Positions 45,264-55,540 of a DNA stretch of 64,000 bases are shown one piece after another; position 1 is the stretch's first letter; each line of letters begins with the position of its first letter. The notes under the pieces were generated by a model. That model searched no databases. It was not told where the DNA came from and worked only from the letters and a program-made list of their open reading frames with translations. A program made the translations under genes and the position numbers. Origin of the DNA: Tuctoria greenei (taxonomy: Eukaryota > Streptophyta > Magnoliopsida > Poales > Poaceae); NCBI GenBank assembly GCA_036927565.1, contig JAYESD010000009.1, positions 165,562,929 through 165,626,928 of the forward strand, in the 5' to 3' direction.

Positions 45264-45800
45264 GCCGGACTAGTCCGTGCAGGAGGCCGGACTAGTCCGC
45301 CCCTGGCCGGCCAAGTCCGTTGTCGGCCGGACCAGAAGTGTCTGACTGAGATCGGACTAGTCCGTTTGTGACCGGACTAGTCCGGGTAGCTGTGAGTGGG
45401 TTTTGGGGATGAAGTCCCAAAATCACGGACTTGTCCGTTTTGGACCGGACCAAGAGGTCCTGAGTGAGAACGGACTAGTCCGCCCGTGGGGCCGGACTAG
45501 TCCGGGTTGGCTAGGAAAAGGTGCTTCTGTGGCTAAGTCTGGGAGGACCGGACTAGTCCGCCCTAGGGGCCAGACTAGTCCGTGGTCCTCAGACTAGTCC
45601 GTTTTCACACGGAGCAGAAGGCTCTGTGTGAGATCGGACTAGTCCGGTGTTGACCGGACTAGTCCGTTCTGGAAGTGACCGTTTGAATTTGAAGTTTGGC
45701 GGGTAGCGTGACGATAGTGTGTCAGCTGTCGGGACCTGACAAAGGGGTCAGTGGTACCCTAGGCCGGACTAGTCCGGGCCAGTGGCCGGACTAGTCCGCC
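45264..45800. repeat. GGACTAGTCC palindrome array (U3 of D 5' LTR)
   Basis: Eleven exact GGACTAGTCC cores, mostly within CCGGACTAGTCCG, plus variants (GGACTTGTCC, AGACTAGTCC, GGCCAAGTCC), spaced about 20-130 bp apart just upstream of the TATA box. Two more copies lie at about 46499-46530. Confidence 0.9.
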
Positions 45801-45835
45801 CTTTTGCTGAAGTCAGCAGATTGGGCTTGGGACCC

Positions 45836-45846
45836 CTATAAAAAGG
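45836..45846 (+). promoter_or_regulatory. TATA box of element D LTR promoter
   Basis: CTATAAAAAGG, immediately downstream of the palindrome array. Transcription would start about 30 bp further on. The same box is in the 3' LTR near 56421. Confidence 0.8.
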
Positions 45847-46613
45847 GGACCCCCGGCCTCATTTCGAATACCTTTGAAAAAACTCAAACCCTAGCGCCGC
45901 CACATCCAACTTGGAGCACTCCTAAGCCTCTTTCTTGCCAACTTTCCCTCTAAAACTAATTCTTGAGTGGATTAGGGTTTAGTGTGGTGGAGAAGAGGAA
46001 GAACATCGCGCTTGTGCTCCCGGTTTGATCTCTTGCACTCATTGAGTCTTTGTGGGCTGTGTGTTGAGTGTGTTGTGCGTTGTTGATCATCTTTGTGGTG
46101 TGGGAGCCTCAGATTGTGAGAAGCCCCAACGAACTTTGTAATCGCTTTTGAGATAGTGGAGAACCAAGTTAGGCCCGTGCGGTAAACTTGGTGAGGGAAG
46201 GGTTGGTGAACCCGGTCCTTTGTGGACTCCTCAACGGGGACGTAGATTCTTGTGTAGAATCGAACCTCGGGATAAAACTCCTTGTGTCTCCGTGTTCTTC
46301 GCATTTTGCTTATCGCTTACTTTGTTCTAGGGTTGCTCGTCTTGTCTTGTGCCTCACATTGCTTAATCTTGTTAAAACTTGACTCACTCTTGTGTTGATA
46401 GTTTCTAAACTTGCCTTAAATATATCCTCACTTGTAGCCTCGAGAAAATCCCCTAAAACTTGCTAGAAACACTTTTTAGGGTTCTTCACGTAGGCTGACC
46501 GGACTAGTCCGCCCCCAGACCGGACTAGTCCGCCCCCTGCGATTTAATCTCATTTTATTAAGTCATTTGCAGGTCGATTAGCCTATTCACCCCCCCTCTA
46601 GGCAACTTTCAAT

Positions 46614-46627
46614 TGGTATCAGAGCCG
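46614..46627 (+). other. Primer-binding site of element D
   Basis: TGGTATCAGAGCCG, two bases after the LTR. This is the standard plant initiator tRNA-Met site of copia elements. Confidence 0.92.
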
Positions 46628-46660
46628 GACTCTCCACAAAGAGTCTAACAACTCGGAGAG

Positions 46661-48946
46661 ATGGACGGAGTGGTGAATGACGATGCATCGAGCAGCAACT
46701 ACGAGGCGACCCGTGAGGAGACGTTGGCTTATCAAGATAAGCCAACGGACGATGAGGAGACTCGCCAACTCAAGGCGAAGCTCCAGGAGAAGTTGAACAT
46801 CTCCAAGATTGATCCGTCAAACCAATCAAGTGGTGGTGGTGGAGCCAACTACAACCGGCAAGGGTTCAACTATGAACGCCTTGCCGCCAACAACCACTAC
46901 CTGTCCATCCCATTGGGGAAACCTCCCCAATTCGATGGAACGGACTACGGTATGTGGAAACACAACATGAAGATCCACCTCGTGTCATTCAACCCAGCGT
47001 TGTGGCAAATTTTCATGACCGGGGTGGAGATTCCAAAGGATGAGGACAACATAACTCAAGAACAAGCCATCCTCATCCACCGCAACGCTCAAGCTGCGGG
47101 TGTGATCATCTCATCTCTCTCTAGAGATGAGTTCAACCGTGTCGATGGCCTTGAAGTGGTCAAAGACATATGGAACACCCTCAAGACGGCGCATGAGGGA
47201 AACCGAGTGGTCAAGGAGGCCAAGATCGAGCTCATCGAAGGAGAGCTTGGGAGATTCGCCATCTTGGATGGTGAATCCCCCCAAGACATGTACAACCGGC
47301 TGAAGGTGCTGATCAACAAGAGCCGATCATATGGCTGCACCAAGTGGACCGACCACGAGGTGGTGAAGAGGATGATCCGGGCATTCATGCCTAGGAACGT
47401 CTCTCTGTGCTCCATGATTCGGGAAAGCCCGGGGTTCACTCAAATGACCCCGGAGGAGGTCCTTGGGAGGATCATCAACCATGAGATCATGGAGAAGGAG
47501 GCGCTCTTCTACAACGATCTTCAGAAGTTCACCGCCTCCAAGATGAAGAACGTTGCACTCAAGGCAACACCCTCTTCAAAGGAGCAAGAGGAAAGTGATG
47601 AGGAGAGCCTCGACACCGATGAGGAAGAGGCCTTCTTCATCAACAAGTTCAGGAGAATGATGAGGAGGAAGAAAGGTGGATACAACCATGAGGGCAAAGG
47701 GAAGGAAAGAGCAAGGCCCAAATCAAAAAGGTCTTGCTACAATTGTGGCGAGTATGGGCACTTCATCGCTGATTGCCCACATGAAGAAGCGAAGAAGAAG
47801 AAGGAGGGCAAGCCTCAAGACAAGAAATTTTTCAAGAAGAAGAGGCCCTCCGGACAAGCACACTTGGGGAAGGAGTGGGACTCTAACGATGAGTCCTCCT
47901 CCTCCGAAGAAGAGGAGAAGATGGCTACCATAGCCATCGGGAGGAGCTCCAAAGGAAGCAAGCTCTTCCCCAACCTCAACGACGACTACAAACCTACTTG
48001 CCTCATGGCAAAGGAGGGAAGGAGAAAGGTAACATCTCATCCCTCCTCCACAACTTCCTCGCAAGATGAATTTGATAGTGCTAGTGAAAATGAACACATG
48101 TTTAAGGACATAAGCAAAAGCACCTTGCGAAGGATGAAATTGCTTATGGATGAGATCTTTGAGAAGGAGGATCTCATCAATAGACAAGAGGACATGCTCA
48201 TCCTTGAGAAGGAGAGATGTCGAGAGCTTGATGAGCTCCTTGAGCTCGAAAGAGAGAAGAGCAAGGCATTGGAACACGAACTTTCTCTAAGTAAGAAAAC
48301 GTGTTCAATTCTTGAGGAGAAGACAATTGAGCTCAAGGAGGAACTTGGGAACTTGTCAAAAGTTAACAAAATCCTTGAGACTCAAGTTGAGTCTCTCAAG
48401 AAAAATGTAGCCTCTTCCTCTAAGAGCCCAACCTTCTCAAAGGCCTCATCCAATGCAACTCCGTCTTGCAAGTGCTCTAACTTAATCCTTAAGCTTAAGG
48501 ATGAACTCAACTTAGTGCAAGGCAAGCAAGCACCTAAGGGTGCCATCTTTGACAAGGAGAAGGTGGCATATGCACGAAGTGCATACACCAACACAAGACC
48601 TCCCCATGTCAAGGATGGTCTTGGCTATACTAGAGGTGGAAGGCATAACGCCAAAACCTCCAAGTATGGCAAAGACATGATTGTCTTTGTTAAGGGGAGT
48701 TCATCACCAACTAAAATTGAAAAGAACTCACCCTCTAGCGACAAATTGCCTAAATCTGAATCGCATCCTCTATTTCATGATTTTGATGCATCTTATGTGC
48801 TAAAGAGAAACAAACACGGCAAAGTGTTTGCTAGATATGTTGGGCCACTCCGCAAGAGCCCCAAGCCTTGCGTGTGGGTGCCCAAATGCCTAACTACTAA
48901 CGTGAAAGGACCCAACTCAGCTTGGGTACCTAAATGGAAGGCATAA
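46661..48946 (+). CDS. Element D gag
   Basis: 761 aa, ATG at 46661. It starts with an acidic leader (MDGVVNDDASSSNYEATREE). The copia-type gag domain (PPQFDGTDYGMWKHNMKIHL, ESPQDMYNRLKVLINKSRSY) is followed by a basic linker and a CCHC zinc knuckle (CYNCGEYGHFIADCPH, near residue 360). Then come a Ser/Glu-rich stretch and a coiled coil (about residues 490-600), with the end at WVPKWKA. Gag packages the RNA. The length, beyond usual copia gag, fits the SIRE/Maximus group. It is intact in this copy. The stop lies just before pol, which is in another frame. Confidence 0.9.
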   Translation: MDGVVNDDASSSNYEATREETLAYQDKPTDDEETRQLKAKLQEKLNISKIDPSNQSSGGGGANYNRQGFNYERLAANNHYLSIPLGKPPQFDGTDYGMWKHNMKIHLVSFNPALWQIFMTGVEIPKDEDNITQEQAILIHRNAQAAGVIISSLSRDEFNRVDGLEVVKDIWNTLKTAHEGNRVVKEAKIELIEGELGRFAILDGESPQDMYNRLKVLINKSRSYGCTKWTDHEVVKRMIRAFMPRNVSLCSMIRESPGFTQMTPEEVLGRIINHEIMEKEALFYNDLQKFTASKMKNVALKATPSSKEQEESDEESLDTDEEEAFFINKFRRMMRRKKGGYNHEGKGKERARPKSKRSCYNCGEYGHFIADCPHEEAKKKKEGKPQDKKFFKKKRPSGQAHLGKEWDSNDESSSSEEEEKMATIAIGRSSKGSKLFPNLNDDYKPTCLMAKEGRRKVTSHPSSTTSSQDEFDSASENEHMFKDISKSTLRRMKLLMDEIFEKEDLINRQEDMLILEKERCRELDELLELEREKSKALEHELSLSKKTCSILEEKTIELKEELGNLSKVNKILETQVESLKKNVASSSKSPTFSKASSNATPSCKCSNLILKLKDELNLVQGKQAPKGAIFDKEKVAYARSAYTNTRPPHVKDGLGYTRGGRHNAKTSKYGKDMIVFVKGSSSPTKIEKNSPSSDKLPKSESHPLFHDFDASYVLKRNKHGKVFARYVGPLRKSPKPCVWVPKCLTTNVKGPNSAWVPKWKA

Positions 48947-48959
48947 ATTTGTTTTGTAG

Positions 48960-51900
48960 GCTTACTCCTCCGGCGGTTCGAAATGGGTGTTGGATAGTGG
49001 ATGTACCAACCACATGACCGGAGAGAGGAGCATGTTCATAGAGTATGAGGAGAATGAGGACCCAAGTGAGGGAATCTTCTTTGGGGATAATAGCCAAGGG
49101 AAAATCCTTGGCTCCGGTAAAATTGCTATCTCATCTTCGCATACTTTATCTAATGTTTTGCATGTTGATTCCCTAGACTATAATCTCCTATCCACATCAC
49201 ATCTTTGTGATAAAGGATATAAGTGTGTCTTTTCTAGTGAGGGTGTGAATGTTCTGAGAGAGGGTAATGACTCAATAGCCTTTAAGGGAGTGCTCAAGGG
49301 AAAGCTCTATCTTGTGGATTTTACCACGGATAAAGCTCAACTTGACACATGCTTAATGGCAAAAGCCAACATGGGATGGCTTTGGCATAGAAGGCTAGCC
49401 CATGTTGGAATGAGGAACCTTCAAAAACTCCTTAATGGAGAGCACGTTCGTGGCCTAAAGGATGTGGTATTTGAAAAGGATAGGCCATGTGGTGCGTGCC
49501 AAGCGGGAAAGCAAGTAGGAGCTCAACACCCCTCTAAGAATGTCATGACGATAGCTAGACCTTTGGAGTTACTCCATATGGATCTTTTTGGCCCCATTGC
49601 TTACATTAGCATCGGTGGCAACAAGTAGGGTCTAGTCATCGTTGATGACTTCTCTAGATATACTTGGGTGTTCTTCTTGCATGATAAGAGTGAAACCCCC
49701 GGTGTCCTCAAGAAATTCCTAAGGAAAGCTCAAAATGAGTTCACCTTGAGGATAAAGGCTATAAGAAGTGACAATGGCACCGAATTCAAAAACATGCAAG
49801 TAGAAGAGTTCCTAGATGAGGAGGGCATCAAGCATGAGTTTTCCGCTCCCTATTCTCCACAACAAAATGGCATAGCCGAAAGAAAGAATAGGACGCTTAT
49901 TGAGATGTCAAGGACGATGCTAGATGAGTACAAAACATCGGACCGGTTTTGGGCGGAAGCGGTTAACACCGCTTGCCATGCCGTGAACCGATTGTACCTT
50001 CATCGCCTCCTCAAGAAGACTCCTTATGAGCTTCTCATTGGTAAGAAACCCAATGTTTCTTACTTTCGGGTCTTTGGTAGCAAGTGCTATATCCTCAACA
50101 AGAAGCCTAGGACTTCAAAGTTTGCTTCAAAGTCCGATGAGGGTTTCTTGCTTGGATATGACTCAAACACTCATGCGTACCGTGTGTTCAACAAATCCTC
50201 CGGAATTGTTGAAGTAGCACGTGACGTAGTGTTTGACGAGACCAATGGCTCTCAAGTGGAGCAGGTTGATCAACATGCCCTTGATCAAGAGGAACCTCCA
50301 CTAGAAGCTCTAAGGAAAATGGCACTTGGAGATGTTCGCCCACAAGAACCATCTCAAAGTTCAAGTGACCATCCTCTCTATGAAGTAGGTCAAAACCCCA
50401 TTGGACAAGTTGAAGATCCTCTAGATGCTCCCCAAAGTGATAATGAGAATGAAGATCAAGGGGGAGGCATGAATCAAGGGGGAGACCAAAGTGAAGAAGA
50501 TGAACCAAGTAATTCAAGAGGTCAACCCCCGCATCCTCGTGTTCATCAAAGTGTTCAACGGGACCATCCCGTTGACAACATTCTAGGAGATATCACAAAA
50601 GGAGTAACAACACGCTCACGTGTTGCAAATTTTTGTGAGCATTTCTCTTTTGTCTCATCCTTGGAACCACATAAGGTTGAAGATGCCTTAAGGGATCCGG
50701 ATTGGGTAGTTGCCATGCAAGAGGAGCTCAACAACTTTGAAAGGAACAAGGTTTGGGAGCTTGTCAAGCGCCCTCAAGCTAATGTTGTTGGAACCAAGTG
50801 GGTGTTTCGCAACAAACAAGATGAGCATGCCGTGGTAACTAGGAACAAGGCACGACTTGTGGCAAAAGGATACTCACAAGTTGAAGGATTGGATTTTGAT
50901 GAGACATTTGCCCCCGTAGCTAGGCTTGAGTCAATTCGGATACTATTAGCCTTTGCTACTCATCATGATTTCAAGCTCTACCAAATGGATGTTAAGAGCG
51001 CATTCCTAAATGGTCCAATCAAGGAAGAAGTTTTTGTAGAGCAACCTCCGGGATTTGAAGACCAAGACTATCCTAACCATGTGTACAAATTGCGAAAGGC
51101 CCTTTATGGCCTCAAGCAAGCTCCTAGAGCTTGGTATGAGTGCCTAAGAGACTTTCTAGTTGAGAATGGTTTTAGGATAGGAAAAGCGGATTATACCCTT
51201 TTCACAAAGCACTTCAACGAGGATCTTTTTGTGTGCCAAATATATGTGGATGACATCATATTTGGTTCCACAAATAAGGTGTTTTGTGACGAGTTCTCCA
51301 AGATAATGACGGAGAGGTTTGAAATGTCCATGATGGGTGAGTTGAAGTTCTTTCTAGGATTTCAAGTGAAACAACTCAAAGAAGGGACGTTCATAAGTCA
51401 AACTAAGTATACTCAAGATATTCTAAGAAAGTTTGACATGGACAAAGCAAAACCCATCAAAACCCCTATGGGGACAAATGGACACCTAGACCTAAATGAG
51501 GACGGTCCAAGTGTGGATAAAAAGTTATATAGGTCTATGATTGGTTCACTTCTCTATCTTTGTGCATCTAGGCCCGATATCATGCTAAGTGTGTGTATGT
51601 GTGCTCGCTTTCAAGCAGCACCTAAGGCTTGTCATTTGACCGCCGTTAAAAGGATCTTGAGATATCTTGTACACACACCTACCCTAGGACTTTGGTACCC
51701 CAAAGGATCCAAGTTTAACCTCATCGGATATTCCGATGCGGACTATGCGGGGTGCAAAGTTGATAGGAAAAGCACATCGGGTACGTGCCAATTCTTAGGT
51801 CGATCTCTTGTGTCTTGGTCCTCTAAGAAGCAAAACTCTATTGCTCTCTCCACCGCCGAAGCTGAATACGTTGTAGCCGGAAGTTGTTGTGCACAACTTC

Positions 51901-52196
51901 TCTGAATGCGACAAACGCTTAGGGATTATGGGATTAACCTGCGTAAAATTCCACTCTTGTGTGACAACGAAAGTGCAATCAAGATAGCCCATAATCCGAT
52001 GGAACACTCTAGGACCAAACATATAGACATTCGACACCATTTCTTGCGAGATCACTCAATGAAGGGAGACATTGAGATTTCGCATGTGAGGACGGAACAT
52101 CAACTTGCGGACATCTTCACCAAGCCTCTTGACGAGAAGCGTTTCTGTGAGCTAAGAAGTGAGCTCAACGTGTTGGATTCTCGGAACGTGGCTTAA
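48960..52196 (+). pseudogene. Element D pol: protease, integrase, RT, RNase H
   Basis: One frame from 48960. Protease active site WVLDSGCTNHMTG. Integrase with HRRLAHVGMRNLQKLL...CGACQAGKQ finger and DD35E pieces [17 protein letters not shown] and [13 protein letters not shown] with [33 protein letters not shown] and YVDDIIFGS. RNase H with [18 protein letters not shown] and [11 protein letters not shown]. Two nonsense codons: a TAG at 49626-49628 in the integrase and a TGA at 51903-51905 in RNase H. The frame is offset from gag by one base, with a splice-acceptor-like TTTGTTTTGTAG at 48948-48959. Confidence 0.93.
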
Positions 52197-53162
52197 ACCA
52201 CATTCCTCATATATTTTAAGCCACATTTCGAAAAACTCCTCTCTATGTCGATTTCTCCTCAAATTTGTTTGAGAAATCTATTTTCTTCATGAAAATGTTC
52301 ATAAGTTGTTCTTTATTGACTCATAATCATGTTTGTCATGTTTTCCTTGCTATATCTGTCCAAAAGGACTTATCTTTATGGGCAAAACCCAAATATATTG
52401 TTTTCAGCCCAGCTGGATAGGACTAGTCCGCCCCTATGGCCGGACAAATCCGGGTCAGACTAGTCCGCGGCTAGTCCGCACACCGGACTAGTCCGGCCCT
52501 CCACCGGACAAGTCCGGACCCGGACTAGTCTGGGTCTGGTCCGCAGACCGGACTAGTTCGACCCCTCAATCGGACTAGTCCGGCCCTTGGGGACTTAAAC
52601 CCCCAGGCGGCCCGGACCCCTCTCTCTGTCTCTCTCACTTGACTCTCAAGCTTCCACGCGCGCACAACCGCCCCCAAATCGGCGATTTTGCGCTCCAACC
52701 ACCAAAACTCAACTCCAATCCGCGCATCGAAGTCCTTGGGAGTGAGGGATCACTTCCCCGCGCTCCACCTTCGAGATCCACGCCGATTTCGACGACTCAA
52801 GCGGATTTTTGAAGGTATTTCACCGTTCCTCAAAAACTAGCCCCATTCTTGATTCTTCAAGTTTTTGATAGGAACACCTTCATTAATGTTGTTCTATACA
52901 CCCTTGCGATCATAGCCTAGGAGTATTGCGCATTGGTTCACAAATTTTTCGATGAATCGATTAGGGTTAGGGTTCTTCCTGTGTAACCCGGACTAGTCCG
53001 ACCAACAGGCGGACAAGTCCGGCCGGCGGACTAGTCCGCCCCTGGGGCGGACAAGTCCGGTTTGCACAGGGCAAACCCTACTTCTAGTTGGTTCTCGAGA
53101 TCTTTTCGGCAATACTTCTTCTTCCTAGGCTCATATCTTCCTCTCTCCATCCTTTGCACAGA
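52197..53162 (+). promoter_or_regulatory. Noncoding region with palindromes upstream of the extra ORF in D
   Basis: Between pol and the extra ORF. It contains at least five exact GGACTAGTCC copies (three at 52420-52600, two at 52985-53045) plus variants. The block around 52575-52620 (ACTAGTCCGGCCCTTGG...GGCCCGGACCCC) resembles the LTR just before and after its TATA box. A possible intron runs from AAG|GTATTT (about 52815) to CTTCTTCTTCCTAG (about 53129). This could be a promoter and spliced leader for the ORF at 53163. Confidence 0.5.
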
Positions 53163-54950
53163 ATGTCGAACTCCGAGCGCTCTCCTCCGCGTGTCAACCT
53201 CGAGGGGCGTACCAAGGCCCAAATTGCCGAGGCTCGGACTAAGGCTGCGCTAATGGAGGCGCAGAAGGCCAAGGAGGAAAGAAAGCTCAAGGCACTCGAA
53301 GCATCCAAGGTGGCTGCGAGCATCTACAATGAGGATGAAGCCATTGCCCGTGCCACCGCAGAATCACTGAATGAGCTGCGGAAGAAGAAAAGGGAGGACA
53401 GGGAGGCACACAACTCCAGGGCTGCTGAGGCCAGTGCCCCCAAGAGAAAGAAGCTCGTCACCGTTGGCGAGAAGGCGAAGGGCAAGGAGCCAGCTCAAAT
53501 GGAAGATGAGCCTCGGGTTGAGCGTGACCCGAAGAAGGGAAAGGCTCCGGCTCCTGTCGAGCCAAAGAAGAAAAAGCCAGCTGTCAAGATGTCATCAAAG
53601 AAGGCAGCTGGAGGTGTTGTGATCAAAGAGAAAGGGAAAGCCACCTCCATTGGCCCCCTTGAAGTTCACACACCAGAGAGGAATCCCAACAGACAGAAGG
53701 AATTGTCTGCTAATGTATTTCATGGCAAAGGGGCTGAAAAGGCCAGGAGGCTAAGGGAAGAAAAGGTCTACAAGTTTGAGAGGAGCACGACAGATCCCAG
53801 ATTCTGGTGTGACTTCCATTGTGACTACTACCGGCTGGTCTATCAGCAGATGAAGAAGCCGGTAATAGAAGCTCAATGGGTTGACTGGGATTACATGGCC
53901 AACAAGCAACATTCTGCTTTCGACGCCGTCATCGAAGCCGCTGAGCGCCATGACCTCAAGCAGATCATGGGATTCAAGTATGACTGGAACGTCGAAGTGA
54001 TTCTGCAGTTCTACTCCACCATCTACTTCACCACCTCTGGTGACAGGAAAATTATTTGGATGACTCATGGTGAGCAGTACTCAGTCACCTTCGCAGAGTT
54101 TGCCAGGATTTTAGGGCTTGAGACACACATGGATCATGAGATTATAATCTCTAACCTTAAGGCCGTGGATCGTGAAGAGCTAGCATATATGTATCCAAGT
54201 CACGTTCCATTTGATGCCGGCCTCACCCGCAACATCAAGCCCTTCTACAGCATCATGAACAGAATCCTCAGACGGACGATAGCACCGAAGGACGGTGATG
54301 CTGGGGTGATTCAAGGGAACCTGAGGCACCTACTACTTCTGATCGATGGGGAAGAGAAGTTCAACCTCGTCGATTACATCTTCGACGACATCTTCAAAAT
54401 CTCGCATACTCCCAACAGGGCGTGCGGGTATGCCCCTTACATTATGTGCCTTATTGAGAAGGTGTCGGGCGTGTCCTTTGTCAAGGATGTATCGCACCGA
54501 CCTCTGCGCCCCCAGAAGCCGCCAAATGTGCCCGTGCCTCCAAGACGCAAGAATGCTGATCCTCCGTCTCGCCCAGTGGCGCCTCCGTCTCCGCCTCCGC
54601 CTCAATCAATGAGTGCCTTCTTCAAATGCTTCAAGGCGATCTTCACTTCTTGCCGGAAGCAAGAGATTCGCGCTCAAAGGGCACACAAGCGTCAAGAAAA
54701 ATACCTTAAGGCGGTGTGCGACAAGCTGGAGGTCCCGATGTCCTCTCCGGAGGTGAGTGATGGGGAGATCACTCCATTCCCCAACTTCACCGCCGATGAG
54801 CTTGATCTGCTCCAGGAGGATGGAAGCTCCTCTCGGGCTGCTCCCTCGACAAGGAACTCCGACGACGACGACGACGATGCCGATGATCATAAGGACGACG
54901 TCGAAGATTCCGAGGCCACGGAGAGTGGAAGTGGCGAAGACGAGGACTAG
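53163..54950 (+). CDS. Element D extra ORF (env-position, plant transposon-like protein)
   Basis: 595 aa from the ATG at 53163. The frame is open 25 codons further up but without an ATG. N-terminus: Lys/Glu/Ala-rich, helical, with basic clusters (APKRKKL, PKKKKPAVKMSSKK) that could be nuclear signals. The middle (about residues 190-440) is globular: FERSTTDPRFWCDFHCDYYR, QWVDWDYM, IWMTHGEQYSVTFAEFARIL. It resembles the grass 'putative plant transposon protein' domain. A proline-rich stretch and a strongly acidic tail (DDDDDDADD...SGEDED) follow. No signal peptide or membrane segment is visible, so 'env' applies by position only. It is intact, unlike pol. Function unknown. Confidence 0.8.
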   Translation: MSNSERSPPRVNLEGRTKAQIAEARTKAALMEAQKAKEERKLKALEASKVAASIYNEDEAIARATAESLNELRKKKREDREAHNSRAAEASAPKRKKLVTVGEKAKGKEPAQMEDEPRVERDPKKGKAPAPVEPKKKKPAVKMSSKKAAGGVVIKEKGKATSIGPLEVHTPERNPNRQKELSANVFHGKGAEKARRLREEKVYKFERSTTDPRFWCDFHCDYYRLVYQQMKKPVIEAQWVDWDYMANKQHSAFDAVIEAAERHDLKQIMGFKYDWNVEVILQFYSTIYFTTSGDRKIIWMTHGEQYSVTFAEFARILGLETHMDHEIIISNLKAVDREELAYMYPSHVPFDAGLTRNIKPFYSIMNRILRRTIAPKDGDAGVIQGNLRHLLLLIDGEEKFNLVDYIFDDIFKISHTPNRACGYAPYIMCLIEKVSGVSFVKDVSHRPLRPQKPPNVPVPPRRKNADPPSRPVAPPSPPPPQSMSAFFKCFKAIFTSCRKQEIRAQRAHKRQEKYLKAVCDKLEVPMSSPEVSDGEITPFPNFTADELDLLQEDGSSSRAAPSTRNSDDDDDDADDHKDDVEDSEATESGSGEDED

Positions 54951-55529
54951 TTCTTAGGTCTTAGTTTCCTCCCTTCTTTTCCTTTTTGGTGCTTTGATGC
55001 CAAAGGGGGAGAGTTAAGGGGGAGTTAATCGTTTGTGGGCGTGTTTGTGATTTGTGGACTTGTTTTGAAATATATTCTTGCTCTTGGATGTTTACATTTG
55101 TGCAAGACTTGTTAATGTTGCTTAATATCAATATAATGCCATTATTGTCAATCTTTTGATTATATTGATGCTCCTTATGTCTTGTCACAATTGTTGAGCA
55201 CATCACGTAGACACCCCACCATCACGTAATATATTTATGCTCTTGGATGTTTACATTTGTGCAAGACTTGTTAATGTTGCTTAATATCAATATAATGCTA
55301 TTATTGTCAATCTTTTGATTATATTGATGCTCTTTATGTCTTGTCACAATTGTTGAGCACATCACGTAGGCACCCCACCATAACGTGTGTGGGTATGAAA
55401 GAACTCCTCCATCTCTTTTACATGTTGCATACATTGAGGGGGAGTCATTCATACGCACACATGTTATGAAAACCAAAACTTTATACTCTTATTTGTGAAG
55501 GACTTAATGTGTTGTCATCAATCACCAAA
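54951..55529. other. Element D 3' untranslated region
   Basis: Noncoding, T-rich on the plus strand. Contains the 159-bp tandem repeat (55070-55390) and repeated AAAGGGGGAG purine motifs (about 55002-55025 and 55437-55444), ending at the polypurine tract. Confidence 0.7.
55070..55390 (+). repeat. 159-bp tandem repeat, two units
   Basis: CTCTTGGATGTTTACATTTG begins at 55081 and again at 55240, with only a few differences between units. Each unit contains an inverted pair ATCAATATAAT / ATTATATTGAT able to form a hairpin. Confidence 0.92.
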
Positions 55530-55540
55530 AAGGGGGAGAT
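55530..55540 (+). other. Polypurine tract of element D
   Basis: AAGGGGGAGAT, directly before the 3' LTR at 55541. Confidence 0.85.

Larger units (their letters stand above)
44956..46611 (+). repeat. 5' LTR of element D
   Basis: 1656 bp, TGAAAGTGCATCTAGG...AGGCAACTTTCA, with a terminal TGAAAGT / ACTTTCA inverted repeat. U3 contains a dense array of the palindrome GGACTAGTCC; I count 13 exact copies in the whole LTR, two of them near its 3' end. TATA box CTATAAAAAGG at 45836-45846. The long stretch after it is probably R/U5. Confidence 0.95.

Noticed and set aside
45264..45800. CRISPR-like array (regularly repeated palindromes)
   Set aside because: Spacing is irregular, the repeats are ten bases long, and the array lies in a plant retrotransposon LTR.
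46188..46382. Small open frames in D's LTR, repeated at 56773-56967
   Set aside because: Repeated only because the LTRs are identical. They lie in R/U5 and look incidental.
53088..53162. Hydrophobic 25-residue extension that could act as a signal peptide for D's extra ORF
   Set aside because: It has no ATG start, and the stretch overlaps a likely splice acceptor (CTTCTTCTTCCTAG). The ATG at 53163 is the credible start.
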